Shown: in pieces, positions 10,629 to 21,213 of the stretch
Numbering within the stretch: the stretch's first letter is position 1
Layout of the letters: each line of letters begins with the position of its first letter
Source: Nematopogon swammerdamellus
Lineage: Eukaryota > Arthropoda > Insecta > Lepidoptera > Adelidae
DNA length: 64,000 nucleotides
Assembly (NCBI GenBank): GCA_946902875.1
Contig: OX336339.1
Coordinates: 26,598,672-26,662,671, forward strand
Direction: 5' to 3'
Position numbers and translations under genes: made by a program
The notes under the pieces: generated by a model
What the model saw: only the letters and a program-made list of their open reading frames with translations
The model's database searches: none
What the model was told of the DNA's origin: nothing

Positions 10629-11203
10629 TGAGAACTAGAAGGCTTAGGATTTTGACGAAACTTCGCCATGAACTTTTGTTTTGGTCATAACTCGAGAACC
10701 ACTGGTGCTAGACCCATCGTGTTGGTACTCAAACTTCAGGTCTCCGTGAGATCTATCCATCTGTCGCGTGAACTTTTGTTTTAATCCTGAAGTTTGAGTA
10801 CCAACACGATGGGTCCAGCACCAGTGGTTATCGAGTTATGATATGACCAAAACAAAAGTTCACGTAACAGATGGATAGATCTCACCGAGACCTGAAGTTT
10901 GATTACCAACACGATGGGTCTAGCACCAGTGGTTCTCGAGTTATGACCAAAACAAAATTTCACGTTACAGATGGATAGATCTCACCGAGACCTGAAGTTT
11001 GAGTACCAACACGATGGGTCTAGCACCAGTGGTTCTCGAGTTATGACCAAAACAAAAGTTCATGTGACAGATGGATAGATCACACCGAGATCTGAAGTTT
11101 GAGTACCAACACGATGGGTCTAGCACCAGTGGTTCTCGAGTTATGACCAAAACAAAAGTTCTTGACGAATTTTCGTCAAAAAATCCTAAGCCTTCTAGTT
11201 CTT
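10629..11203. repeat. Foldback element with internal tandem units
   Basis: Its ends are inverted copies of AGAACTAGAAGGCTTAGGAT (10629 onward, and about 11184-11203 in reverse). Inside, one inverted unit (10670-10780) faces about four direct units of roughly 105 bp (10787-11160). Each unit contains ACACGATGGGTCTAGCACCA and ATGACCAAAACAAAAGTT. It is non-coding; open frames in it are repeat artefacts. Confidence 0.8.
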
Positions 11204-11207
11204 TTAA

Positions 11208-11485
11208 ATGCCGGGTATGGAATTTTGCGGGCAATGTCCGCGGTCCTCGCTACACCTCTGCTCCAGTCCTCCCGGCCTTCAGCGGTACGGAACCACTGCT
11301 TTTCGCCGACGTACTTAATGTCGTTGTCCCACCGGGCGGGTGGTCTTCCCACTTTCCGTTTCCCTGTCCACGGCCGCCAGTGTAGGACACGGATACTCTA
11401 AAGGTCGTCAACTTTTCGGCTGACGTGCCCAGCCCAATGCCACCTCAGCTTAGCCACCCGGTGTCCAATATCGACTACATTGGTG
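11208..11485 (-). pseudogene. RTE-clade LINE, ORF2 C-terminal fragment
   Basis: Read on the minus strand across small frame breaks, this gives the typical carboxyl tail of RTE-like retrotransposon proteins. The visible pieces are KLRWHWAGHVSRK, then RVLHWRPWTGKRKVGRPPAR, then WDNDIK and WFRTAEGREDWSRG. The WAGH / GRPPxRW pattern is characteristic of that clade. No RT domain remains. It contains internal stops, so it is a dead remnant. Confidence 0.65.
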
Positions 11486-12050
11486 CGTCGGCGGATATAT
11501 TAATTAATGAATTTATTTATTTTATGTTTATATTTTATATTCAGGGATAAATTAACTACGTATATCAAATATTTAAATAATAGGAAATTTAACTAAAACA
11601 TTTCATATATATTTCATAGACTTAAGTACCGAATACTGCACAATACTGTATCGATACATTTAATGCACGGTTACATCACTAAGCATGGAACGAGGGAGCA
11701 CGGAGACAGAATTTTAAAAAATCTTTAAAAATATAATTAAGACATTTACAGTATATTTACCGATAATATGTTACTCCATTGTTCTTCCAGTTTACTTTGA
11801 CAGTTCGGTTTTTACATGTTTTCACGCAACAGACCGTCATTTTGGGAAAAACATTCCATATGTCGCGCGTGCCTCGGTCGACGATGCACTGTCGGTCGGA
11901 CCGCGAGCGCACGACGAGTATGGTCACAAAGTGACCATATTGCCGCCACGCGCGCCCGCCTCCTTCACATTTCTAGCTAATAATAGATGTTTTGTGGTTT
12001 CCGTATCCCGTACGGAAGCCTATTACTAAGCCTACGCCGCGCCGCGTCGT
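11486..12050. other. AT-rich stretch with SINE-A scrap
   Basis: There is no gene. A short SINE-A tail fragment (TTTCCGTATCCCGTACGGAA, CTATTACTAAGCCTACG) lies at 11998-12042. Confidence 0.5.
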
Positions 12051-12104
12051 TGTCAAATAAAACGTTGCCTTAGGAAAATGTAAAGGAGATATGGAAAAGA
12101 GAGT

Positions 12105-12223
12105 GAAAGCCGGTAATCAAGTGAATGGGGCGTAAGCACTGATATGGCACCTAGTTCACCCGGTGTTATGGGCTGACATCACGGATGTTATAGGGGATGT
12201 AGCCAACCGTGTCAGTATCCATA
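12105..12223 (+). repeat. SINE-B 3' fragment
   Basis: This is the shared tail of the SINE-B group: GCACCTAGTTCACCCGGTGT, TATGGGCTGACATCACGG, GATGTAGCCAACCGTGTCAG, then an A-rich end. The A-rich tail is also the junction with the SINE-A copy that follows, so one element has inserted at the tail of the other. Confidence 0.7.
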
Positions 12224-12514
12224 AAAAAACCGGCCAAGTGCGAGTCGGACTCGCGCACAGAGGTTTCCGCACCACAAAAAAAAACATTGAAAAAAAAACA
12301 CGTTTCTTGTATGGGAACCCCCCTTAATTCTTTACTTTTTCTATTTTTTATTACTTGTTGTTATATTCGCCATAATAACACATATTGTGTGAATATTTCA
12401 ATGGGCTACCTATTACGGTTCAAGAGATACAGCCCTCGGACAGACGGACGAACGGACAGACAGACGGCGTAGGCTTAGTAATAGGCTTCCGTACGGGATA
12501 CGGAAACCTAAAAA
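12224..12514 (+). repeat. SINE-A, near-complete copy
   Basis: It runs from AAAACCGGCCAAGTGCGAGT to a TACGGAAACCTAAAAA end, with the usual CTACCTATTACGGTTCAAGA and GACA/GACG run. It is shorter than the 5801-6154 copy because the CACTCACGCCATC segment is missing. Confidence 0.7.
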
Positions 12515-12700
12515 AGATGTCGACTAGGGCGCTGCCCACGGTGGAGTGCTGGCTGCTGGCTGGCCCCTACATACACTGATGTGCGGCAGTGAAAGTCGGG
12601 CATGGCAGACGAAGCATCAAGTCAGGATAAATGATGTGCAAATGTGAACGTAGAGGAGTAGTCATGTGTGTGTGGAGCTAAATGCTAAATATATTAAGTA

Positions 12701-13068
12701 ACTAGCTTTTGCCCGCGGCTTCGCTCGCGTGAAATTCGTATTTAAAAAGAAGATACGAGTATAGTAAGTAAGCCCGCTACCGTACCTTTATTTCGGCGCG
12801 CGGAACAATTCGGTTTGTATACGAGCCACATCTTAGCGTAACCGAAACTGAATTTTATTTAGCCTGTCCTGTGTCTCGTATAGTTAAACGTGCTTGCGCT
12901 AAGTTTCATCGTTCGGATGATCGGTTTAAGAGTTATGGAGGAACATACAGAAAATATTTCTAAAAATGGTCAATTTAGTTTTAGTATCATACATAGAGTC
13001 TACAAACTCAGTATCTCATAAAACAAAGTAACTTACTCCATGACCATCCCTTACAGATTTATTATTAG
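12701..13068 (+). repeat. Dispersed repeat family C, copy 2
   Basis: It begins ACTAGCTTTTGCCCGCGGCT and ends in ACAGATTTATTATTAG. It is collinear with the copies at 4871 and 13711. A (TGAT)n stretch follows at about 13100-13122. Confidence 0.7.
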
Positions 13069-13382
13069 TCACTGAATGAACTGAATTGATCACTGAATAT
13101 TGATGATTGATTGATTGATTGATAACTAGTGTAGTGCGTGAGCGTTGTGTTGTTGTGAAGATTATAGTGACAAGGATTGAGAGAGAAATTCTCGGCGGTT
13201 CGGTCATGTATCATGTACATGTATCATGTTGCAAGAATGGATGATAGATAAGAGATAACGAAATATAGATTTATTGAGAGTGAATGTGAGTAGTAGAGTC
13301 GGAGGAGTTTCATTACATAAACTTATCATTTACCCTGTTGTCAGTTCTCAAATTCTTACGAATCGATTGACACCTCAATCAT

Positions 13383-13578
13383 CAAAATTTAAAATTTAAA
13401 AAACCCCGACCCTTAAAAAGTCAAAAATTATTTCCGTTTACTTAAGTCGGGGGACCGCTAAGTAAATAAAATATAAAAAACTCAGAGCTGCGCGGGAATT
13501 TACTGAGTGGTCACCCGACTCCTTTAAGTAAGTAAACGCAAATTATTTTTGTTTTTTTAAGGGTCGGGAATTTTTAAA
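13383..13578. repeat. ~195-bp inverted-repeat element (MITE-like)
   Basis: The ends are inverted: AACCCCGACCCTTAAAAA at about 13400, and TTTTTTTAAGGGTCGGG at about 13551-13567. The inner arms ACTTAAGTCGGGGGACC and GGTCACCCGACTCCTTTAAG also pair. It is non-coding. Confidence 0.65.
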
Positions 13579-13710
13579 ATTTGTAATTACATGGCGCAGT
13601 GAGAAATGATCTCATTATTACCTCTCGACCGCCCTCTGCCTCTGCACAGATCCTCCACACGCTAAGGACCTACCAGGCTACCACACATCGAGGCAGTCCA
13701 ATTATTTATC

Positions 13711-14092
13711 TACTAGTTCTTGCCCGCGGCTTCGCTCGCGTGAAATTCGTATTTAAAAAGAAGAAAGTAAGTAAGCCCGCGGCTGCTACCATACCTTATT
13801 TCGGCGCGCGGAACAACATCTTGGCGTAAGCGGAACTCAATTTGAATGATAATTTTATTTAGCCTATCCCGTGTCCCGTATAATCAAATGCGCTTGTACG
13901 AAGTTTCATCAAATTCGGATGATCGGTTTAAGAGTTATGGAGGAACATACATACATACCTACATACAGAAAAGATCTCTAAAAATCGTCAATTTAGTTTT
14001 AGTATCATACATTGAGTCTACATACGCAATATCTCATACATAAAACAAAGTAACTTACTCCATGACCATCCCTTACAGATTTATTATTAGTA
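13711..14092 (+). repeat. Dispersed repeat family C, copy 3
   Basis: It begins ACTAGTTCTTGCCCGCGGCT and ends ACAGATTTATTATTAG, collinear with the other two copies. Confidence 0.7.
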
Positions 14093-14261
14093 TAATATGA
14101 TTGATGATGGTGATTGATTGATTGATTTGTGAGACAACTAAGAAGTGTAAGCGAAACCGCCCCGTCCTGCGGCCGCCGCGCCGGCCGCCCGGCTCGCTAG
14201 TCCTCCCGCCCGCTACGAGCGCGATGCGCCGACAGCCGTAGCCAGTAAGTACTGTATTCAC

Positions 14262-14300
14262 CTGGACGAGGTCGCCCTTCCCCGATAGAGCACATTTCAT
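14262..14300 (-). CDS. Possible first coding exon (13 codons)
   Basis: On the minus strand, an ATG at 14300 opens MKCALSGKGDLVQ and meets a donor CAG|GTGAAT at 14262/14261, phase 0. Upstream (14300-14815) is very GC-rich, as expected of a CpG-rich promoter and 5' leader. The frame is open back through the leader, so a longer N terminus is possible. Strand and phase would allow splicing to the exon at 3336, about 11 kb downstream, but nothing in the sequence proves the link. Confidence 0.35.
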
Positions 14301-14820
14301 GTGGGCGGCGGCGGCGGCAGAGTGCGCGCCGGGCGCGCGGTCGGGGCGACAACGACGCCGCGGCTCCGCGTCGCCGCCCCGACCGCGTCGCACCGCACCG
14401 CATCACTCAACTATCGTAATCATGCAGTCAACTCTCGAGCGCACTTCAGCGCACTGTCACACCGCACCGGCAGCCGAGCCTATGCGGACGCGCGCGGCCA
14501 CTGCGCGCGGCGACCACGATGACGCGCGACGCCCGGAAACGCAACGCAGGTAGAGATTAGCGCTAGCAAGCAGCTACAAGCGGCGGAGCGGCGGCGGCGC
14601 CGTGATGGGCGAGCGCAGCGCGCGCGCGCACCCGACCGCGACGCACCGCCGCACCGCGCACCGAGACGTGACGGCGCGCCCCGCCCGCCGCCGCCGCCGC
14701 CGCACCTACGAGCGAGCGAGGCCGCGCCGCGAGAGTATCGGCGGACACGCGATCCGCGACCGCTCCGCGCGCCGCGCACCAGTCACCATGTACTCGAGCA
14801 CGCCACCGTCGACCCGGGGC
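14301..14820. promoter_or_regulatory. GC/CpG-rich island, putative promoter or 5' leader
   Basis: Two CpG-dense blocks (14305-14400 and 14580-14770) stand out against AT-rich surroundings. Frames are open on both strands only because of base composition. A promoter or leader of the minus-strand exon at 14262-14300 is the simplest reading. Confidence 0.35.
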
Positions 14821-15655
14821 GATGTCGTCATAAATACCTCGCAAATCATTACTTATTGTGAACAGACACAACTATAGCAAGTAATAAAGTACATATCATT
14901 GATTTTATAGGGGGAGTCAGATGTACCGTCAGCGATGTTTTAAAGGTAACATGAAATTAGTCTTCAATTATGTCCTAAGATGGCGCCAGGAGTATCGAAT
15001 TTGAATTAAATAATTATTATATTTTTAAATCTGCTAATTATAGAACGATGCTAAGTGGGAACAGCATAGTTAAATTTAAAGATTATTTTATATTAAGTAG
15101 AAATTTCAAAATAGTGTATTTTAAGGTTTTCATAATTTTTCCAATAAATATTTTCATGTTTTGTCAGTCCGTGAGCTTGGCGGATAAAATGTATAATTTC
15201 GCCGCTTCTGCATCATAGATGTCAGACCAAAGTTAAGTTGTCCTATTTGTCTATAGATGGCATGCCTATTTCTTATTATATTTTTAGTTGCCAAATACCA
15301 AGAGGGTGAGTTTAATGTCTTTGCCAAATACCCACCAACCAAACCTGCGTGCAATTCAAATACGCGCGTGCGGTTAGGATAAAGTGGAGATACCTTCTTT
15401 AAAATTATATTTTTTTACCTCACCACCTTTGAAAACGGAAACAAACACGATGGATTAAATATAATAATAATAATAAAAATCGTTAGCCATTTATAAGAAA
15501 ATCGACCTCAACGAAATAATTTGTATGACAGCTACCCTTATTTTTTTTAATTAAAAAAAACTAAAAAAGGTACCCCTAGATTATCATTTCAAACTACTAA
15601 ATACGAATTTTGAACGAAATCGGTTGAGCAGTTTAGGCACAAGGTCGCTGGACGG

Positions 15656-15686
<31 letters not shown>

Positions 15687-15766
15687 TGTTTCTCAAAACC
15701 ACTTTTTTGGGATCGTTGACAGATATATAGCCCAAATCTGTACTGTGTGGGGCCGGTACTTTAAAA
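14821..15766. other. AT-rich stretch, no gene
   Basis: Nothing coding is supported. A (CA)n microsatellite is at about 15655-15682. Just before it is a repeat-like block (GAACGAAATCGGTTGAGCAG) of a kind common in insect dispersed repeats. Confidence 0.5.
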
Positions 15767-16067
15767 GAATAGCCCCACTGCATCTCTCCCCGTGTATGTC
15801 GTAAAAGGCGACTAAGGGATATGACCCCCTTCTTATATTACTAGGTGGTAGGGTTTAACCCGCCCGGGTTGGTACCACCGCACTGAATGAAAGGTCGGTC
15901 CAAACGGCTATGTAAATAGTTTGTGTTTTCCGTCCAGTTCAGTGTAGTCGGCACGACCGAAGGGAAGCACTGACGTGGCACCAAGTTCACCCGGTGTTAT
16001 GGGCTGACATCACGGATGTTGTAGGTGATGTAGCCAACCGTGTCAGTTTCAATAAAAAAAAAAAAAA
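15767..16067 (+). repeat. SINE-B-type tail with a different head
   Basis: From about 15845 to the poly(A) at 16055-16067 this is the SINE-B body and tail (CGGGTTGGTACCACCGCACT, GCACCAAGTTCACCCGGTGT, TAGCCAACCGTGTCAG). The head, however, is GAATAGCCCCACTGCATCTC followed by GTCGTAAAAGGCGACTAAGG, not the tRNA/5S head of the copies at 21214, 24170 and 17075. It is either a LINE 3' end sharing its tail with the SINE or a second SINE subfamily. Confidence 0.65.
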
Positions 16068-16687
16068 TCAGTCGCATTCTCAACTTCGACATTTTGGACG
16101 ATCACAATACTTCCTTTCTCCTTACAGTCGCTCGAAAGTAAAAAGCCACCTCCATAGTTTTTAGCCGTTGCGGTAATTTATCGATCGACGCGCGACGTTC
16201 GCTTGTTTTGGAACACGCAAATGTTTGCGTGGAGCGTGCAGGCAAGCGATACGGGTTACTGCGCGTGGAAAAAGGATGACACAATATCGATGCGATCTCT
16301 TGAGACGGTCGGTTCTGTATTCACGCGATACGCACACTACCATAATCGCGGTGTCTCGTTTTAGTAATAGTTGAAGTATGAACAAAATGTCTTTGAGTAT
16401 GAAGTAGGGAGTCCAGGCACCGAATTAAAAAAAGTTGAGTCCAGGGCTATTTTTTCCATCTACGATGCTGCTGGTGGTGTTATACCAAAGAGATTAAAAG
16501 AGGGTGGGTTTAATGTATTTGTGATAAGCTTTACAGAATATATAAGTCAATGATATTTTATATAAAATTGTAAAATTGTAGATTTTACCGACGACGACAC
16601 GACAACGAATAAAATAAAAAAATAGTAAATCTGATTTAAATGCAAAATTGATAATAAACCATCGCTTCTCTTATATTCTCTATCTTT
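16068..16687. other. Intergenic stretch, no feature
   Basis: No gene or repeat is recognised. Confidence 0.4.
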
Positions 16688-17074
16688 TTCGGGAGGAAGG
16701 AAGGGATTCCTTCCTCGCCCATCTCTCACTCACCTCTCTCCCGGTCTTCTCTCCTCGATCCCGCCTTCCTCCCCTCCTTCCCCTCACCCTTCACGGACCC
16801 CCTCTTTGCCACCTTCCCTTTCGCCCATTCCCTCCCTCTCTCCCTACTTCCCTTCCTCCCCTCATGTCGCCCCTCCTTCCCATCACCCTCGCATTCCATT
16901 CCTCCCCTACTACCCCTCATCCTGTCCGCAACCCCCTCTTACCCCGCCCCTTCCCCCTTTCAACCTCTCACTCCCTCGATATCCATTCCTCCTCGTTCCC
17001 TCTACTACCTCCCTCCCCCACACCTACCCTCATTCACTAACCCTTCCTCCCTCCATACCTCTCCTCCTCTTCTT
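16688..17074 (+). repeat. Pyrimidine-rich tract
   Basis: This is almost continuous C/T sequence for about 350 bp. It is interrupted by the SINE-B copy and resumes at about 17400-17455 on the other side, so the SINE inserted into an older tract. Open frames here are compositional. Confidence 0.8.
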
Positions 17075-17392
17075 CTTTTTTTTATGGAAACTGACATGGT
17101 TGGATACATCACCTACAACATCCGTGATGTCGGACATGTCGTGCCGGCTATACTGAACTGGACGAAAAAAAACGAAAAAACTATTTACATCAAATCTCTT
17201 TGATTTACATAGCCGTTTCGACATACGTTTTATTCAGTGCGGTGGTACCAACCCTAGTAAGGTAAGAAGGGAAGGGTGCTACAGTTTTACGTGGAATCCG
17301 AACCACGGTCAGCCTCAAATGGTCGAGCGGTCACCCATCCAAGTGTTGACCGCGCCCAGGGTTGCCTGCACCACTGAGCTACCCAGGCTGAC
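17075..17392 (-). repeat. SINE-B copy with tRNA/5S chimeric head
   Basis: Read from 17392 downward, the copy contains GTAGCTCAGTGGTGCAGG (Pol III A box), then CTGGGCGCGGTCAACACTTG plus GATGGGTGACCGC (5S-rRNA-like), then GTGGTTCGGATTCCACG (a perfect tRNA T-stem and B box). The usual SINE-B tail follows, with TGTCAGTTTCCATAAAAA at 17075-17092. In this copy the segment between A box and 5S part is shorter than in the 21214 copy. Confidence 0.75.
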
Positions 17393-18364
17393 AAACGTAC
17401 CTCCCACCCACTCCCCCTTCTTTTCTCTCCCCCTTCCTCTTCCTGACCATTATTCATTATTTCTTACCAAAAGCAGTAACTATTGAGTAATCTGTGCCAA
17501 AAGCCTAGATAATAAATTTTCATATCCTTACCTAGAGAAATCATGGATTCCCCATACAAAAACTTTCACCCCTATTTCACCCCTTATTTTTAGGTTTCCG
17601 TATCCCTGTACGGAAGCCTATTACTAAGCCTCCGCAGTCTGTCTGTCCGTCCGTCCGTTTGTCTATCCGAGGGCTGTATCTCTTGAACCGTAATAGGAAG
17701 CCCGTTGAAATTTTCACAGAATATGTGTTACTATAGCGGATATAACAACAAATAAGCGGAGCTAGGTACAACCCAAGTACAACCAAAGAGTTTGTAAATT
17801 CTTTGGACCGGAGTAAAACCGCAAACAGGAAATTACAATCTTACACGTTCAACGCCACATGAAAAATCCAGTATTTCCGTTTGGGCCACGGGGCTCACCG
17901 CTCACCGGTGAGCCTTTCCTTACTGAACCATTCAGGGCATGGGGGTCACCGGTGAGCCGCGTGAGAGGGCCTACGTAAACGCTTCCTACAAGCCACAGAG
18001 CGCAGCTACAAAGCCAATATGGAAGTGAGCCGCATGGCCTTGTAGTCGAAGCGGACGGCGTGGTTTTCAAATCCAATAGAAACTTGTAGTTTTTTATTAA
18101 GTTAATTGTAACGATGCTAGGGCTGCTCTTAACGATAAGGTAGAAAATAATATTTGTATTAATAGAATTAATAAAACCAGAAAATAATAAGAAAATATTC
18201 GTCAAAATAAAAATGAACATAAAATTTTCTTCATTGCCAAATAAGAAGACATTATTTATTACGAAAATAATTTATGAAATTGAACAAAACAAAATATTTA
18301 TGAAATTGAACAATCACAACATTATCACACTTCTTCAAAGGGTTTAACCATAAACAATAAAGAA
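17393..18364. other. Intergenic stretch with SINE-A fragment
   Basis: A SINE-A tail fragment on the minus strand lies at 17586-17752 (AGGTTTCCGTATCCCTGTAC, GGGCTGTATCTCTTGAACCG). A locally repeated CTCACCGGTGAGCC motif is at 17890-17960. The rest is AT-rich with no gene. Confidence 0.5.
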
Positions 18365-18616
18365 TTATCCGTGAGTCATGTTAAAACAAGGCAAACAAAG
18401 GAATGGTTTAGTTGGGCTGCTTTGGCAATAAGTGGATACTTTTTTCGACTTGGTTTTAGCCTGTTTGCTACCCATTATTGGTACGTTCTTTGCATAACAT
18501 TGGTGACATGTTCTTCTCACTTTTCTGGCCAATCCCTCTTTCCTTTCCAGAGTGTGTTTCATTCTCTTCCGTCTTTCTATATGCATTTCATAGTCGCTAT
18601 CCTCACTCTCCGACAA
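18365..18616 (-). pseudogene. piggyBac-like transposase C-terminal Cys-rich fragment (tentative)
   Basis: This is an open stretch of 83 codons on the minus strand with an acidic start (SESEDSDYEM), a basic middle, then a cysteine/histidine cluster: RRTCHQCYAKN, later STYCQSSPTKPFLCLPCFN and a terminal H. This layout (CHxCY ... YC ... CLxPCF) resembles the C-terminal cysteine-rich domain of piggyBac-family transposases. The catalytic Asp-bearing region is not present. A second open frame lies just upstream (18652-18882, containing NDYFEDFELTQEALTQLENI) but is separated by a stop. I treat the pair as remnants. A host zinc-binding protein is the alternative. Confidence 0.4.
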
Positions 18617-19134
18617 AAGAATTCGACAGCATCTTCTTTTCGTTGGTTGAACTACGTCTTCATAGAATCTATTCCGAAACTACGGTTCAGAAGATCTATC
18701 TCGATGTTTTCTAACTGCGTTAGCGCTTCTTGTGTTAACTCGAAATCTTCAAAATAATCATTTTTGGCGAGAAAAGCGTAAAACATCCTCAATTGTCGAC
18801 GCAGCCGGACCGGGATTGATCGCTGCGTCCGCGGCGCGCGCGCAACGGGTGGGCCGCGGCGTGACCCCGCGGCCCCAGCCAACAGAAAAATACAAATCCT
18901 TCATAGGAGGCCACACGATCCACCCGTGAGCCTTCTGCTATATCTCGAAAATTAGACGGTAAAAGTAGCAAATTTTTATTTTCCTTACAAATTACCGCAT
19001 TTTATAAACTTTGTGATGAAAATCTCAAGTTGATGAAAATTACGGATATAATGAGTTTGGCTTGGCCCGAACCGAAAAGTACGCTAGGCCCACCGGTGGG
19101 TCGTATGGCGTTCAACGTGTTAATTGTGGGCTGA

Positions 19135-20205
19135 TTTTGAAAATTCTTTTTTTGTTTGGTAGGTCATACTTCAGAGGTGCTCCCATTGAAATTTTATTGA
19201 AATTGATTGAGCGGTTTATGAAAAAGCAACAAAATACTATTGGTGTGTGGTTACCTTCAGCAAAACTTTTGTGATGTGGGCTTTTTCAGCAATTTGCAGT
19301 TTGACACATGGCGAATAATTCTGTACCACTTCAACCGATTTCGATTATTCGATTTCGATTATTGTTTTTTATGTAATATTGTTTTAAAAATATAAAACCG
19401 ACTTAAAAAAAATAAACTAGAACTAAAAAGTATTAAATAGGTAGAATAGGTACCTAATATTTTGAAATTTTCTCTGTCATTGTATTGAAATACATGAATC
19501 GATATTGTCATTCATATTCGGACCCTTGTTTCATGAATATTCTAAATTTGAAATCTTTTCCGACCGGCCAGATGCGTTTAATATATTATAATACGAGTAC
19601 GAGTACCATCGAGCTGGTCTGATGATGGAGACGGAAGGTGGCCATAGGAACTCCTAAACTACACATGATAAACCCATCGTGTTTGGGCTCGTTGAATTTG
19701 TCATCACGAGCAATTTACTTTAGACCTAGGAGATTCTCAATTCGACGGTATGTTTTCTTTTTTTGGATGTTTGTTACGCGATTACTCCGTCAATTATTGT
19801 GGGCCGATTTTGAAAATTCTTTTTTTTTGTTTGAAAGGGGATAACCATGACGTGGTTCCATTTTAATTTGGTCGAGATCAGACTGGAAAGCGAGGCGGAA
19901 TCGCGAGGCCGAAGGTCGAGCGATTCCGCCGAGTACATTAATAGCAAAAAATTCCAAAAAAAACTGTGAAATAAAAAACTATTTAAAAAAATATATAAAA
20001 ACCGCCTTCAAAAATGTATGAAATAAAAAAAATCGAACCCTAGAGTTGAAGGCGGTGCTAAAGCAAGCAAAAATGATACATGAAAGAAAACATGCGTGGA
20101 TGATATCCTTTGTGATTTGTGTAGCCTTCTTTAGCACCGCCTTCAACTCTAGGGTTCGATTTTTTTAATTTCATAAATTTTTTAAGGCAGTTTTCATATT
20201 TTTTT
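19135..20205 (+). repeat. Dispersed repeat family F, long copy
   Basis: It is collinear with 22975-24955: GTGTGTGGTTACCTTCAGCA, ACTACACATGATAAACCCAT, TTGGATGTTTGTTACGCGAT, GGCGGAATCGCGAGGCCGAA, then the hairpin core (AACCCTAGAGTTGAAGGCGG ... ACCGCCTTCAACTCTAGGGT) at 20035-20160. There are no coding motifs. Confidence 0.75.
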
Positions 20206-20284
20206 TTACATACAATGCTGACATTATTAGAATGAAGAGTGACGAGTATTTGTTTAACTGTTCAACTAAATAAATACGTTCTAT

Positions 20285-20343
20285 CCACAGAGCACGGAAT
20301 ACCGCGCGCGCGCGCGCGGGGGTATTCCGTGCTCTGTGTGGAT
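20285..20343. repeat. Hairpin with (CG)n loop
   Basis: The arms CCACAGAGCACGGAATACC and GGTATTCCGTGCTCTGTG flank a run of alternating CG. A second inverted repeat (TAAACTAACAC / GTGTTAGTTTA) lies at 20445-20500. Confidence 0.85.
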
Positions 20344-20976
20344 CTATCTATTAAAAGCGCACAAACAGGAAATTACAATCATAATAATATTTTGTTCCGT
20401 ATACCAAATAATTTTCAAAACATTTTTTTATTTTATTTAATTTGATTATGACAATTAAACTAACACTTCTTGTGTTAGTTTAATTGTAAATTGTCATAAT
20501 TTTATTATTCAAATATAATTAAAAATTTTGGAATTTACATAAATAATGTTCTTTATAAATATAAATGAAAGCGCCATCTTTTGTCTAGTAGCAGTAATTC
20601 TACAGCCTAGTGACAATTAAAGGTACCTAGATACATGTTGTATTTCAACTAGATAGCGCCCTTAGTATAGAAGTATTAACAAACATTAACGCCACCTGTT
20701 TGTTTTACGACAACATCAAGAAAAATTATTAACGCCCTCTGTTGGTTTTACGATTTACAACGTTACCAAATTTGTTATATGGAGTGGTCTATCTGTCCCG
20801 ACAGGGTTATAAAATCAATGGTACATATACATGACCTAGTTGGCACAAAAAATATTTAATTAAAAACCCGAGTGCCATTAAAAACGTAGGAAAGCAGAAA
20901 AGAGCAGTATATAGTCTTATAGATCTGTGGAACTGGCTTCCCTTATCCCCTGCCCTGCCACCCGTCCTATCTCCGC

Positions 20977-21165
20977 ATGACTCGTCGCAGAGAAACTCAG
21001 CACCCTTTTGTTGTTGACATTGAGCTTTTGAGAACACATCGGTTCTCTAAATCGTTTCTTTGTCGCACCGCAAGGTTGTGGAACTGTCTTCCGGCGAGTG
21101 TGTTTCCCGAATCCTTTAACCTGGGTGTCTTCAAACGTCGTATTAACAGGCTAGACCCAGTCGGC
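20977..21165 (+). pseudogene. CR1/Jockey-type LINE, RT C-terminal fragment
   Basis: The translation gives the usual extreme C terminus of CR1/Zenon/Jockey-like ORF2: RTHRFSKSFLCRTARLWNCL, then PASVFPESFNLGVFKRRINR. The same pattern (RTNRFCRSFLHRTGKLWNAL...FKRGVN) is at the end of the larger LINE at 34435-36642. RT catalytic motifs are absent, so this is a 5'-truncated remnant. It is followed directly by the SINE-B copy at 21214. Confidence 0.65.
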
Positions 21166-21213
21166 TACAATTTAGTCTACCACCTAGTAAGGGGCAAGGG
21201 AAGGGACCTTTTT

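Noticed and set aside
16648..17156. Pro/Ser/Leu-rich frames in the pyrimidine tract
   Set aside because: Compositional artefact of a C/T-rich strand.
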